DNA of 64,000 bases from Archegozetes longisetosus (taxonomy: Eukaryota > Arthropoda > Arachnida > Sarcoptiformes > Trhypochthoniidae). The first letter of the stretch is position 1, and each line of letters starts with the position of its first letter. The position numbers and the translations under genes are program-made. Shown piece by piece: positions 1 through 12,700 of the stretch. A model generated the notes under the pieces. It was not told the origin of the DNA, did no database searches, and saw only the letters and a program-made list of their open reading frames with translations. The stretch spans positions 1,553,855 through 1,617,854 of the forward strand of contig JAEMBT020000006.1 in assembly GCA_018873245.2 (NCBI GenBank). The letters run 5' to 3'.

Positions 1-2710
1 GACTATCTTAAAAAGGATTTGTATGTTTTTAAAAATTTCATTTTTGAAGCTTACTTTTTAAAAAAAGTACCCAAGCTTTTGCTTTTAATTATTGAATGTA
101 CCATCATATTAAATTTTTAAAAATTAAACCGTATAAACTATTAGAAAAATTAATTATTTCAAATAATTCGATCGCAAGTATATTATGTGATAAATAAGTG
201 GAAGGCATTCTAAACTAAGGTTGCCCAATTATAGACTAGCTTATACAACATAATAAATAAATGCAAAATATTTGTTATTAACGTTATTTGACTGAATCAA
301 AAGACAGTATTGGTGAATTTAGTTCTATGTGAACGACTCTTTAAGAGCGAAAATAGCCTTGATAGAATAAGTTTCAATTTTAACAATTAATATTGAATAT
401 CTAATCAGTTGACAAAAGCTATCGTTTCAATGAATAAACAATTGAAAGTTTTAAAAATTAATAATTTGATAGAGCTGATAAATTTTTAAGAATGAATATC
501 ATAATCACATGTGAAGATGAATGCAATGATCGAAAATAGCTGAGTTGTGACAGGGTTTTCGGCATAAATCTTATAACTTGCGACCCGTTGTAATCCAATC
601 TTGTTCTAGTTTTCCTCTTATATACTATACTTTGACCCGATTCTATTAATAAGTAAATAAAAATCACAAAAAATAATTCAGTTTTGACATCCATTACGAA
701 CAAGTTAAATGAATAAGTAGGACGTCATCAGTGAACTTATTAAATATTTAGATTTCTTTACATATGGGATTACAGGTGTTTCATCAAAATACAAACTCAA
801 TCATATGTTTACAGTTGTTTTGATTAATACTATTTCTATGCATTTGTTTATCACAAAATTGAATAAAAATTTTGAATTCCCTTTTGTAATTTTTACAAAT
901 AGTTTTTCAAACTTTTTATTTAAAGTTGGACTTATCAAGACTTGTTGAACAAAAAACTGTCAATGTATTGGACTTTCAATACCAAGAATATTCTGCAGAA
1001 TTTTATGTGCAATGCTATACTAATGGATATTACTGTAGTGTGCAGTACATAAGCATTATAAATAATGCTTACACTTAAGCTGGATTATCATGTATTATAT
1101 CCAGTCATTCGATTAATTGCTTTTTCGTATTCTCAAAGCTTTATCTTCTTATACTTCCGTAAAGAGGAAGAAACCTTTACTTAAATAAGACTCATTTAGC
1201 TCTCGACAATCTAATGAAGATGAACTCAATGATAGAATGACTTCATTTTTCTATCAAGTAATTCTATCTGAAATGATGCCAAACACAGTTTCGGATTTTC
1301 AATCTCTAGCTCTTTTAGTAAAATAACGTAACTATTTATGATTGTGTAATTATGAATTTCTAGATGATATCAAGTGAAAATATATTACAATTTTCAGCTA
1401 TTAATAAATCCAGATTCAAGCCTGAGCTGAAATACTTTGGATATTAATTTTGCATTAACTCATTTAAATCTTTTGTTTTTGGAGTCGCTGAACTGCATTG
1501 AATAAATACATATAATTTATGTGTCAACTGCAACGATAAGACGACGTTTGTGGTCAGCCAAATCTCTTATATATAAGCAAGTAACAGTACTTTTATTCAA
1601 AAGAATGTGCATGCAATGCATCAAATGGTTCTTAGTTGACATTCTAATTAGTAGCTTTAGCTAAAGAGAAATGAAATTGTATTTGGTTTAAAAATTATTA
1701 ATTATCATCATTAAATTTTTAATTAATTTTTTGATAGATAATCCTTTTTAAAATTAGTTAAGGATGTATATATTTTTGTAACATAGTGATTATGTCTTAG
1801 ACTCTAGATTTTCAAAGTTTAGATAAATAATTATTTTTGTGCAAATCAAGCTAAACTAACATCCAATTTTTCATTCACTTGAGCATAAAATCATTTACTA
1901 AATGATTCAGCTAATTCTGGAGTTGAAAGCTTAGCACCTTCAACAACTGAATTAGTAAAATTAAATTTGGAAAACTTTACTGCCTGAAACTCACCATGCA
2001 CTAGACTCTTTGTAGTGTTCAAAAAGTTATATCCAGAACATTCAAAACAGCAAACATTTCCCTCGAAGTTGATTGAGCTTTATTAATTTTCTTATCTGTT
2101 TTAAAACTTAAAGTTAACGCTCACTTCACTTTGCTTCCATTAATTTAACCTACTGTAGTTAAAGTATTAGAGAAACTCATTATTACTATCATTTATCACA
2201 TTACAAAAGCAGCTTAAAACCATTCTATCACCCACTTGCAGATCAAGTGTTTTCTTGGCCTCTATTCTTAAGTTTTCAATAGCTTTTCATTTTGAAGATA
2301 TTTATTGTTCAAATTAAATATTGATTATTCAAATGCAGAACAAATACAAAACATAAGAGTAGGTTCTATTCCTAACAAAGCCGGGCAACTCTGATTTAGG
2401 CAAATAAATAACAGAATATTCTACAATATATTCATTGCTTATATTGGTCTTGATGGAAACATAAATGTATTTTCTATTCGTACAAACTTGGTTCATTACA
2501 TTATAGTTTTTAAAAAGCTCTACACTTACAACACTTGGTATTCAATGTGTTAATAGATATCCCAAGACCGATAACATGCATAAACAAATATTGACAGCCA
2601 TTATCTATTGTTGCCTATAAACATGAATTAATAGTATAGACTATCGCTTGACTATCTATTGCTTTATACCTTGTATTATTTTCTACGTATGAAGATATTT
2701 CAGTTAATCT
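1..2710. other. Gene-free AT-rich stretch
   Basis: Only short scattered open frames were seen. I recognise no gene, repeat end or RNA here. Confidence 0.5.
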
Positions 2711-3037
2711 TGATCGTATTTACAACAAAATGAAGTTCAAAAGAGGAAATGCGTCAGAAAGAAGTTTAAAAAACTTCGATCGCAATTCAGAGTAGAAGTA
2801 GGAATCATAAGAAAAAAAACAGGAATCCCAACGGATCGAATGAGAATAGAAGTGAAAATTTTAACAAAGGACGGGATGAGGATCCCGTTTGAAATCGATT
2901 TCAAAAAGGTTCTATTGAATAGTGATAGTTGTGGCTTTCAAAATTCTTCTCTAAATAAATACAAGACGAACCAATTTTTCAAAAACGTTTTCCCTCAAAC
3001 ATTTCTCAGGAATAAGCTATCAAACCTCTTTGGTTGA
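2711..3037 (+). other. Unassigned basic open frame
   Basis: An open stretch of about 108 codons follows a TGA near 2709. Its middle reads VRKKFKKLRSQFRVEVG, then IPTDRMRIEVKILTKDGMR, then IPFEIDFKKV, more protein-like than nearby frames. There is no clear start beyond the internal ATG at 2840, no splice sites I trust, and no recognised family. Confidence 0.2.
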
Positions 3038-3353
3038 TATGGAAATTTATTACTTTGAACTGAAATTCGTAAGCACTTTGTTTCACATTCAGTTTATTTT
3101 TTACAACACAGATGCATTCAATGAAAACTGTAGAATAAGTTTTCTATCAATTAAAATATATCCATATTTTATCTTTATTTCAGGTGAAACTTCCTTCAAA
3201 GACAGACTTGTTAAAAATAATGAATCATGTGTTACTTCTTACTTCTATCATTATTTACAGAAAATTTTCGTATGTTTCTGGATAATTTTATGGATCAAGC
3301 ATTTAAAATATGAACTAATGTCATGTTTTAACCTAAATTGCAGAATAAGATGA

Positions 3354-5686
3354 ATAATGGGATCGAAGTTAAAATAGTGAGGGCGATTACCAAATTTTTT
3401 AGATTGAAGGAGTATTTAAGAATTTCATTTTCGCATCTCTAATGCAATTTTTACTATCGATAGGACTCAAAGCTAGAATGAAGTATAATTGATTTAATGC
3501 TCGATAGAGCGTCAAAGATTTGTGCCACTCTTCGGGGAACTTTGATTATATAGAAGAACGATAAAAAATAAATTTCCACTACAAGTCTTCTTTTAAGAGA
3601 TATCTGTGTCGAGCAACTTCTATATCAAAATTCGATACAGAAAATGATAACAATTCAATTAACTGAACTCTGAAAGCTTAGGTAGTATTTCGAAATAATC
3701 TTGAAGTTCTAGTAATCGTATCAACTTTTATTTTGTTTAGAAGAAGAATGTCGTAAAAGTTTTAAAACCAATTAGTTTTACTTAACTTTCAAGTCAATAA
3801 AGATCCAGATAATTGAATTAAAAATAAGAATAAGGAGCTTCATTCAACATTGCATTAACAAAATGTTGAAATTAAGTATAAGTGCATTGCGAAAAAGCGT
3901 CATTTGAATCGCTTTATCAATTATTTTCAGTTCACTTAAGGAAGACAATTATTGCCTAAGATCTTAAAAGATACCGACCTTTTATCGACCCTTTGTTTAG
4001 CTCTTGAAGTCTTTATAATTGTGGTCTAAATAGTCATGGAAGGCCTTTTCGATGTTCGTCAAAATAATATTCAACTTTCGGAAACATTAATAACTAAGTT
4101 ATTCATTGAACTCAGTCATTTCTATATTTTCCATTCATAAGATAAGGATTCCATTCATTAGTGAATCATATATGTTATAATCAATAAATGGCATCATTTA
4201 TGAAAGATAGAAATTTCGGTAGAAAGAAAAACACGAAAAGAAAATTGAAATCTTAATTAGAATCGGAAACAAAGTCAACATTTTATTTCGTTTATCCGTT
4301 CTGTGATAAAATCTTACAGAATTAATTAGTTTTTTGCTTCTCCTTCAGCCCATCATAAATTTTGCTATATTTATCGAAAGCACGATTAAGTAAAATGAAA
4401 CTCAGACAAACAATTTTAGATAAAATGTTTTTTTCATTTTGAACTTCGAACAAATGAAATTTTTAATAAGAATAAGTTAAATAATTTACTTGAAATTTTT
4501 CAGAAACAGAAAGTTATATTTTCCTTACTTAATCCGATTAATTACAATTGAACTAAAAGAAAAAGACACTGTAAAAGAGATCTTATCTTTGGCGACTTCA
4601 ACTAATTAGATTTGATTCAGTGAAAAAAATTAAATTATAGTCACATTAAAGAAGAAGATAAAGTTAAAACTGTAATTTTTTTTGCTATAAGTACTGGCCT
4701 ATTTTAATTAAGTTGATTTGAGTAGATTTCAGTCTAATTTTCGGCAATTTTTTATTAAGCACTTAGAATAACGACTTAGAAGCCAATGTGAATTTGAATT
4801 AAGAAAAATAGTGTCTATAATGTGATAAAGAAAGAATATGAGAAAATTCTACTTAATTTCATTTTAAGATAGTGTTTGAGCGTTTATTCTATAAATTATT
4901 TTTTCAATCCTTCTATAAGTTTGTTTACTTAAGTTTAACAAAAGAAAAGATTCGATGGAGAAACACAGAATAACGAAAACTTTATTCTTGGCTTTTGCAA
5001 AGATTCTTTGAGCGAAAAAACACGAGCATCAAATAATTGATTGAAATCCTTCTGAAGCATTGGTTTGTATCAGAATAAATGATAAAAGATTACGATCTTT
5101 CGGAAAGCATCAAAAGATATATTCCTCGAGAATGAATTTGCTTAAGATACTGAGTGTTCTAAATTTTTTACATCTATTTCGAATCGAATACAACAGGACT
5201 GACAGAACCAGATTTTGAAGTGAGAAAATGCATCAAAGATTTAAAATTGAAGCCAAACTTTGAAAATAAAAATACTTTTGGCTTCTATACAAAAATATCA
5301 ATATTTAATCTGAGAAAACATATAAAACATTTATTTTTTCTATGAAGTGCTGAATAATTTCTCTATTTTCAAATCAATACTCAATTCTAAATAAAGTGCA
5401 GACTAAAGAAGTTTTCGAATGAAACATATTTCATGGCGTTGTCTGACTTCTAGCTAAAAAAAGTAAAAATATTTGACGTATGCACAAAATCGCCAAATTA
5501 GTTCGAGAACTCAAATCTTATATACCTAGAGGTTAACGCTTATATTTGACAAAAAATAAGAACAAAATCTTATATTAAGAAATCGCATAACAGATGCTGA
5601 TCAAAATTTAATCAACTAAAATTCATAAAAAGTATAGCCTCTCAAAAGGTTAAGTTTTGCTAATAGAATATAAGGTTTTATCATCG
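3354..5686. other. Gene-free AT-rich stretch
   Basis: No supported gene or repeat. The open frame at 3030-3353 just before it looks like chance. Confidence 0.5.
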
Positions 5687-5823
5687 TTGTCGCCCGTATT
5701 GTTGCAGATCATGCTCGTATTTAAGGCGAAGTTAGGTAACACTGATTGAGGCAGACCTAACATGAGCTTAAAATTATAGAGTATAATTGATGAGAGTCAT
5801 TTGCAAACAATACGGGTGACAAT
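5687..5823. mobile_element. Small MITE-like element with about 30-bp inverted ends
   Basis: The left end TTGTCGCCCGTATTGTTGCA and, inverted, the right end TTGTCACCCGTATTGTTTGCA match closely. About 75 bp lie between them. No target duplication was recognised. Confidence 0.6.
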
Positions 5824-7515
5824 TCGCAGTAAAGCCGGGTATTATTAAAGATCGTCAATCACAATTAGAATTTGATAAAGCTTAATAACTAATTCAGTGT
5901 CAAGTTCTTAATGCCTAAAAGAAATATAATTGTTAATTGAGGAAAAAAGGGAACCCTAAATTATTTTAAAATAAAATTACAATAATATGTTAGTTCTTTT
6001 AAAATCTATTGATATTTTCAAGTTTAGAAATTTCTAAATTCAATAATCTGACTAAAATACTACTTATAAGATTAATCGAAAGTTGCAGTACAATATGTAT
6101 ATTGAATCAAGAATTAAATTGTCTGCTAGATAAATAAATCCTAATTTGGTTTTCAATATCGATTCATTTTTAGCATCAATTTAATGCAGTTTATATAAAA
6201 GTATTTTTAGAGTTTGATCATATCATATAAGAGATTAGTTGTGAGTGATCTATCCCTAACGCAACTTAGTGTCAAAATGATGTCATTATCTTTTCATTCC
6301 ATAAAATATTTGCTCTCAATTGTTGACAAAGTTGTTTCAATTCTAATAATAGCTCACATTATTTAACAGGACTTTATTAAATCAGTGTTTACTCATCTAT
6401 TTTTTATTAAAAGCCAAATTTTATGGACTGCAAATAAAACTTTTCTAAACAAACAAAAAACTGTGTTAACTTATAATTATTTTTAAAAGCTTTGTCCTTC
6501 AAAGCAATAGTAAAACCTTAACACACTACAAAAACGATGTCATAACAAAATAGATTTTTCAACACTAAACTGATCTATAAATTAAACTATTTCTAAAAAG
6601 CTATTAGAATGAGATATTGTTCCTATTTTTCAGGCTTATTGTATTAGCCTTTCAAGCGATAAACGAATCATTGTTTTGTCTTGTGTGTGATCAATTTTTG
6701 TTGAAAACTATTAATAAGTATTACTTTGATTGTTTCAGTCAATTTAAGTTATATCTGGTCTCTATTAACAGTTCAATTGAGCTAATCTTTCAAGATATAG
6801 AGCTCATTTATACTGATTAGAAAATTTAGATCAAAATTAAGCAACTTTTATGTGTGTTCAATCTTTGATCAGTAATTTATCACTTTTTTCGGTCTAGCAT
6901 AATAAGTCATGTTCTGAGATCTCAAAATTTCAGTGTTTTACCTCTTTCCTCATTGCTCTTGAGGCTCCTTCTTGTGGCGAACATCTCTTTTCGATTAATG
7001 ATAGTTTTGATGAGAACTTTAACTTGTATTTCAACGTAATCCCAGATGTGATTCGAGTTAAAAATCAATGTTCCCTCTCTTAATACTCCGTTTCATCAAA
7101 TATCGTCAATAGAGAGGTGATGCTAAAACTCTGAAGATGTCTCTTAAAAGCTGTCGATCATGTTTTAAGACTTCAAAAGCAAAAAAATTGTTTATTTTCC
7201 TGACTAAAAGTTCCCTAATTAAGGAATACTGCTGCAAACTGTATATGAGTTAAATTTGATACTCTTGGCAATCGTTACTGTTCAATTCTAACATTCTTTT
7301 GGAGAAGATACTGTCATATATCAAAATTTCGAACTGACTAAAGTACAAGATTCAAATCGAGTAACACCTATATTATGACGACTCTTCACGAATACGTTCC
7401 GCATGCAATTTATTCAGGATAACCGATAGTTCTCCAATAAAATGTTGTAAACTTGATTATTTTATTATGAAAACATTTTATTTATAGCATTATATACAAT
7501 ATTTTCAGGTTTAGG
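5824..7515. other. Gene-free AT-rich stretch
   Basis: Lies between two MITE-like elements. I see nothing else. Confidence 0.5.
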
Positions 7516-7864
7516 TCGATTGCCCGACACGCAATTGTCCGATTATACAATTATCAGTTACAAATAAGTAAAGTAAAAGTTGAAAGTGAGAGACTCAACG
7601 TATTATTCAATAGGGAGTTCTATATACATCAAAAATACAAATGCAAATGAAATGTTAGAAATAAGAAAATAACTGACAAAAAATTATAGAGAAATATTAT
7701 GGGCTATTTCTCGTAAGAAATCGATGATATAGTCATAGGTTCTGGACTGTTCCTGACAGATCTATTAATGATTTAAACTTTGCCCACGCCAAATGTCATA
7801 TAAAAAAGCATTTAGAAGTCTAACAAAAGGCAATGCGTGTCGGGCAATTGGTGTCGGACGAACG
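7516..7864. mobile_element. Putative MITE with CCGACA-containing ends
   Basis: Inverted ends share TTGCCCGACACGCA (about 7519-7533 and, reversed, 7833-7847), with further TCCGA motifs nearby. The inner right part (7731-7820) is similar to 27118-27220, so the family is dispersed. The CCGACA units recall the foldback element at 27450 but are arranged differently. Exact ends are not certain. Confidence 0.5.
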
Positions 7865-9121
7865 TCCAGGACCCATTATTTTCAAATAATTTATGTGACA
7901 TCTTCATTCATTATAACAAAGTGAATAACTTTGATAAACTTCAGCAATTTTGATTTGTGGACAACTTAAACTCAACAAATGGCACTTCATAATCAATTTA
8001 TTGTGTATTTATAGTTTTTCAGATAAAATAAACAAAATTAATATAAATTTTCATCAGGTGGTTATTGTGTTATAATCATTAAAAGACTAAACTTATCACA
8101 TATATTAATAATTTGACACTTTATTCTTATAAAAATTAGATTATTTATGACAATAACAATTTGTTTCGATAATTCTATCAACAAATATGGCAACAGCATA
8201 AGGATCAAAGGCCGAAAAAATATTTAATTTTGGAAATTATCTGAGTTGACAATGCTATTATTGATGGAAGATTCTTGAACTAACGTTTATTAATAGCCAG
8301 AGTCTAACTCTCAGATATCGAATAAGATTCACATGTTTTAGTCAGATATGATCAAAATGGATGTCTTTGAAGTACAAAAGCTAAAACTGCTTTAAAACTG
8401 GACTAAAACCTCATTTATTCATCAAAGTATTAGGTAACCATTAGTTTAGTTTTTGCAAAATAATACTTAAATAATAGCAGTTTAATTTTGTCAAATAGCT
8501 AAATAATGAAATAACTTGAACAAATACTCGAATGATTGAATCCCATTCTATCAAATATTTTCTCAGCCTTTGATAAGAATTATATTTTATGAATACACAT
8601 TTTATCGAAATCTAATACTGAGCACAGCTCGATTGAGTAATTAATTAAACCTAAAATTCTATTCAATTATTATTGAGTTATTATTTTCGAAACAATAGAT
8701 TCGTAAACGAGAAAATCGATCGTATCTAAGCGATAATTCTCTTTAAACTTGAAATAAAATTTTTAATATAAATGGTTACAGATAATTTGATAACTTATTG
8801 ATATAATCTACATTTCGTAGTTCTAAAACTTTCCTAATTAAAGAACCAGTCCTTTCAAAATGTTTTTCAGAAGCTCTTTGAGGAGTTGTGTGAATTGAGA
8901 GTTAAGACACATTCTTAGAAGTCTTGAGAATCGTTTAATTGAAGATGAAAATATTGATAATTACTCAAAAGTCATGACTAGTATTCATTCTTATGATGCG
9001 AAATAGTTGACAAATGGACACGTTCTTAATGAGTAAACTTGTTGATTAGGTAGAAATATATAATTCGTAATCAAAAATATAAACGAAAAATAAGCACAAC
9101 ATTTATCAACTTAAAAGAGGT
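7865..9121. other. 3' flank of the receptor gene
   Basis: The receptor's 3' UTR should extend leftwards from 9122. I could not place its polyadenylation site with confidence. No other gene seen. Confidence 0.5.
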
Positions 9122-9727
9122 TCAAAATGGTAAACCTCTTCTCTGTATAGGAATTATAACCAGGAAAGAAAGCGACGAAACGACAGTGACTACGAGAAAC
9201 ACCCAAAAGAGCACTTTATCGATAACTAGTGCCAATAATCTCCATTCGTGAACCATTCGGTTGTGTTGGTCTTCAATTTCTTGCCTCCAGAGCAGATACC
9301 TTAATATCTGAGATAACTCTTCCTGAGAAGACATTCTGGCAGTCAATCCACTAGCTGTTGACTTATTTCCATTATTAGTACTGCGTTTAGCCTTAGTCTT
9401 CAAGTCAGTAATTAGTTGTTCACTTAGTCCACAACTAGTATTTGTTATATTATTCACATTATCACTAGTGGTGGCAGAACTCATTCGATGAATTTTCATC
9501 AAATCGTTGTCTCTCGTGTTCCCAATACTGTCTTCAACACAACGTGATGGACTATCACTAGCTATGCCTCTGAGCATTACATCGGCAGCCGATTTAATTA
9601 AGTGTGGCCTCAATAATGATTGTGTTGTTGACAATCCTGAAGACTTGCTGGTCATAGAACCGTATGTACTATATAAATGTGAAGTGTATGGACATGAAGA
9701 CGAGGATGTGTGCCATGTGCTTGATAT
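9122..9727 (-). CDS. nAChR exon 8 (cytoplasmic loop, M4, C-terminus)
   Basis: The acceptor TTCACAG is at 9728-9734. The exon holds a Ser/Thr-rich intracellular loop, an amphipathic pre-M4 helix ([19 protein letters not shown]), M4 and a short extracellular tail ending GLPF before the TGA. Confidence 0.93.
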   Translation of the reverse strand: MSSTWHTSSSSCPYTSHLYSTYGSMTSKSSGLSTTQSLLRPHLIKSAADVMLRGIASDSPSRCVEDSIGNTRDNDLMKIHRMSSATTSDNVNNITNTSCGLSEQLITDLKTKAKRSTNNGNKSTASGLTARMSSQEELSQILRYLLWRQEIEDQHNRMVHEWRLLALVIDKVLFWVFLVVTVVSSLSFLVIIPIQRRGLPF

Positions 9728-12700
9728 CTGTGAATATTATGATTTTTGAAACGAAAAATGTTTTAATTAGTTTTAAGGCAATCAGAGAGTCATTCAATTA
9801 TATATTAGTGCTGTTTTCATTGAGTTAATACTTTAGCTCAACTTCATTTCTGATTATTCATCAGATATTTTCTAATTAGAGTAAGAACAGATGGTGTTTA
9901 ATTATGGCATAAATGAAAGAATAAGAATATTCTGATTCTTCTAGTGTCATTAGGCGAAGCACGCAGTTCTATTTTTTGTGAAATTTCACTCAAAAATAAT
10001 GAGTGGATATGACAAATAGTTTTATATATCATTTACGAGAAGTTGTAATCGAATTCTTCTGGTCATATCTTAAGGTTAAGTTAATAAAGAATTTATAAGA
10101 TAAAATTAATTAATAAAATTTCACAAAAATACTGAATGAGTAAGTTATAAGATTGATAGCTGCAAAATACTCATTAATTTCTAATTACATTAGATAAAAA
10201 TTAGTTTTATCTCAATATTTATAGTATAAACCCATTGGAAGACGTGATCTTCAATATTTGAATCAGTGGATGGGCAAACAAGAAAATTTTGTTCCATATT
10301 CGATAATACTTTGAGCGTTTTATCAAAATGTTCACCTTAATAAAATAAATTACGAATTGATAATGACTTTTACTTTTGAATCTTCTGGAGTGTATCTCAC
10401 AAATGGCCTCAAATTGACATTGTAAAATATCTAAATTAATTTTTGGTGAAGGCAATTAGGAATTGACTACCAGTTCATAGCTGTTAGTCGTGCATTCATT
10501 CAGTATTGTTGCGAACCATATTCACTCATATGCTAAATTAAATGAGCAAACAATACATTTTGTGGTGCAGATCCATTGCCATTAGACTTATAATAATCGT
10601 TATAAATGTTTTTATTAATGATCCATTTTTTGAGCCATTCGGGCATTTCTTTCTTAATTGGTCCTCTATAGTGAAAGTTGAGCACAATTACAGTCATTAT
10701 GATTGACACAGAAGTGATTCCCATCACTGCTGTCAAATAGACACCTATTAAAATAGTAAAGATTAATTTTCTTACAAATAACATGTAGATTCAGGGCTGA
10801 GCTGTCTCTCAGTTGTTGTAAACCCCGCTCACATTTAAATCAATTTAAATTTAAGTAACACTGGTCAAAATAAATCTAACCTAAACTTGGGTTTCATCAA
10901 TGAGCGTGATCTCCGACAATACTATGTGAGATAATTTAGATGAAAGCCTAGCAGAATGGTAGCATCAATGGTGACGGACTTGAATTTTGGCATTTTTTAC
11001 AATAAATCAAACTAAAAATTTTTCAATAAATATAGTTGTTGGTTGTGCATGCACATGTAACTTAGTATTCCTGCTCAGGGTTTCGATGTCAGACCATTAG
11101 GTTTACTTATCGCAATTTAAGATGAACTCTGTGGCATATTTTCGCTTCAAAATAAAAGTTATTTGCCAGAACTATACTAAATTAAATGAAGTATTTCCAT
11201 AAAAAATGCTCAAAATAATTGAAATCTTAAAAACAAAAATCTAATTGAATATTAACTCGAAATGCTAATGATTTGAAATTATATAATCTAAGCGCGTGTA
11301 ACAATTAAAAAACTACCATTTCTATCGAAAATTCCTCAATTTAATTAAGTATATGAAAGGATAGCAATCAAAATAGTTTGTTGTCTTTCTTTGATGCGAA
11401 AGATTATTTGGAGAACTTAATTCATACCTAGAAGAGGAATAGATTCACTCGTTTCGGGCAACTTCTCCGAAATGGCTAGCATGAAGACGGAGAAAGCTAG
11501 GAGAACAGTAACGCCAAGAGCTATCTTTTCTCCAGAATCAGGCGGCAAACAAAACACAAGTAGAGTGAGAACCGACATCATCATACATGGAAGTATTACA
11601 TTATACATGTAGTACAAAATCTTTCTTCTAATAACTACGGTAATGGTTACGTCAGGGAATGGCTCATAACAACACGAATAATAAACTACATTTCGAACTA
11701 AATGGGCCTCAATCAGATCCCATTCACCGTTTGCCACGTAGTTAGTCAAATCTACATCTGCTGTTCTGTTCAGTACGTCAACCTTTGAATTAAGAAATGT
11801 TAATCATTAATTTATTTGATTTCTAGAAATGGTTGCATTTGATTAGGGCTTTCATTCTAAGAACTGTTGTTATTTCTATACACAAATATGGCTATAAGTA
11901 GAGCAAAAATCAAAGTTCTTCCCACTAGTATTCGGTAATTTTCTACTAACTTCTCTTTAGATGAGTGAATAAATCTTTTCTTCCTAACTTGATTCTTACA
12001 ATTAATCACATGTTTGTTAACATAGTTTTAAATTAAAAAATTTATTATTTTCAAGATTCTGTTGAAGACAATTTTCAATAAGAATATGTTGAAATTTTAA
12101 GACTGATAGCTTAGGTACGAGAAACTTTTTTCAATTAATCAAACTTTCATTAATTCACTTAATCTTATGCCTAATGACTCATTACTAATGAGTTATTAAT
12201 TACTTTTGAGTTGATTAATCGCTGAACTAAGAAATCTTTGCTAGACTAATGATAAGCTTACAATTTAGGTATTAAGTATATACCTGTAATCCATCATAAA
12301 TCCACGAACCGAGTTTCATAACACAAGTCTGATCATCGAATGGAAAATAGGTGACATCGACGGGACACGTACTCCTAAATTTGGTCGGTGGTGGCCAAAA
12401 CACGTTGCCGTTGGGCTCAATCATAGCTCGACTATTCATATATCCACGCGTATAGTCATCAGCACTGACAATAAGTATAAAACCTTAATTCACGAATGGC
12501 TAATAATTTGATTTTTGAAATCATGCAAGTTTTGCATTGAAAACATATTTTTAAATATTTTATTAGTTGGAAATCAGATAAATTATTTAATGAATGAAAA
12601 TAAATTTTGCAGCCTTATGTTCACAAAACCCATTCGTAAAATAATTGTAATAGAATTAATACTTGTTAAAAGTTGAAGGAAATAACGCAGCTTCATCAAA

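Noticed and set aside
9507-9749. Plus-strand open frame of 80 codons
   Set aside because: It is antisense to receptor exon 8, which is supported by M4 and splice sites.
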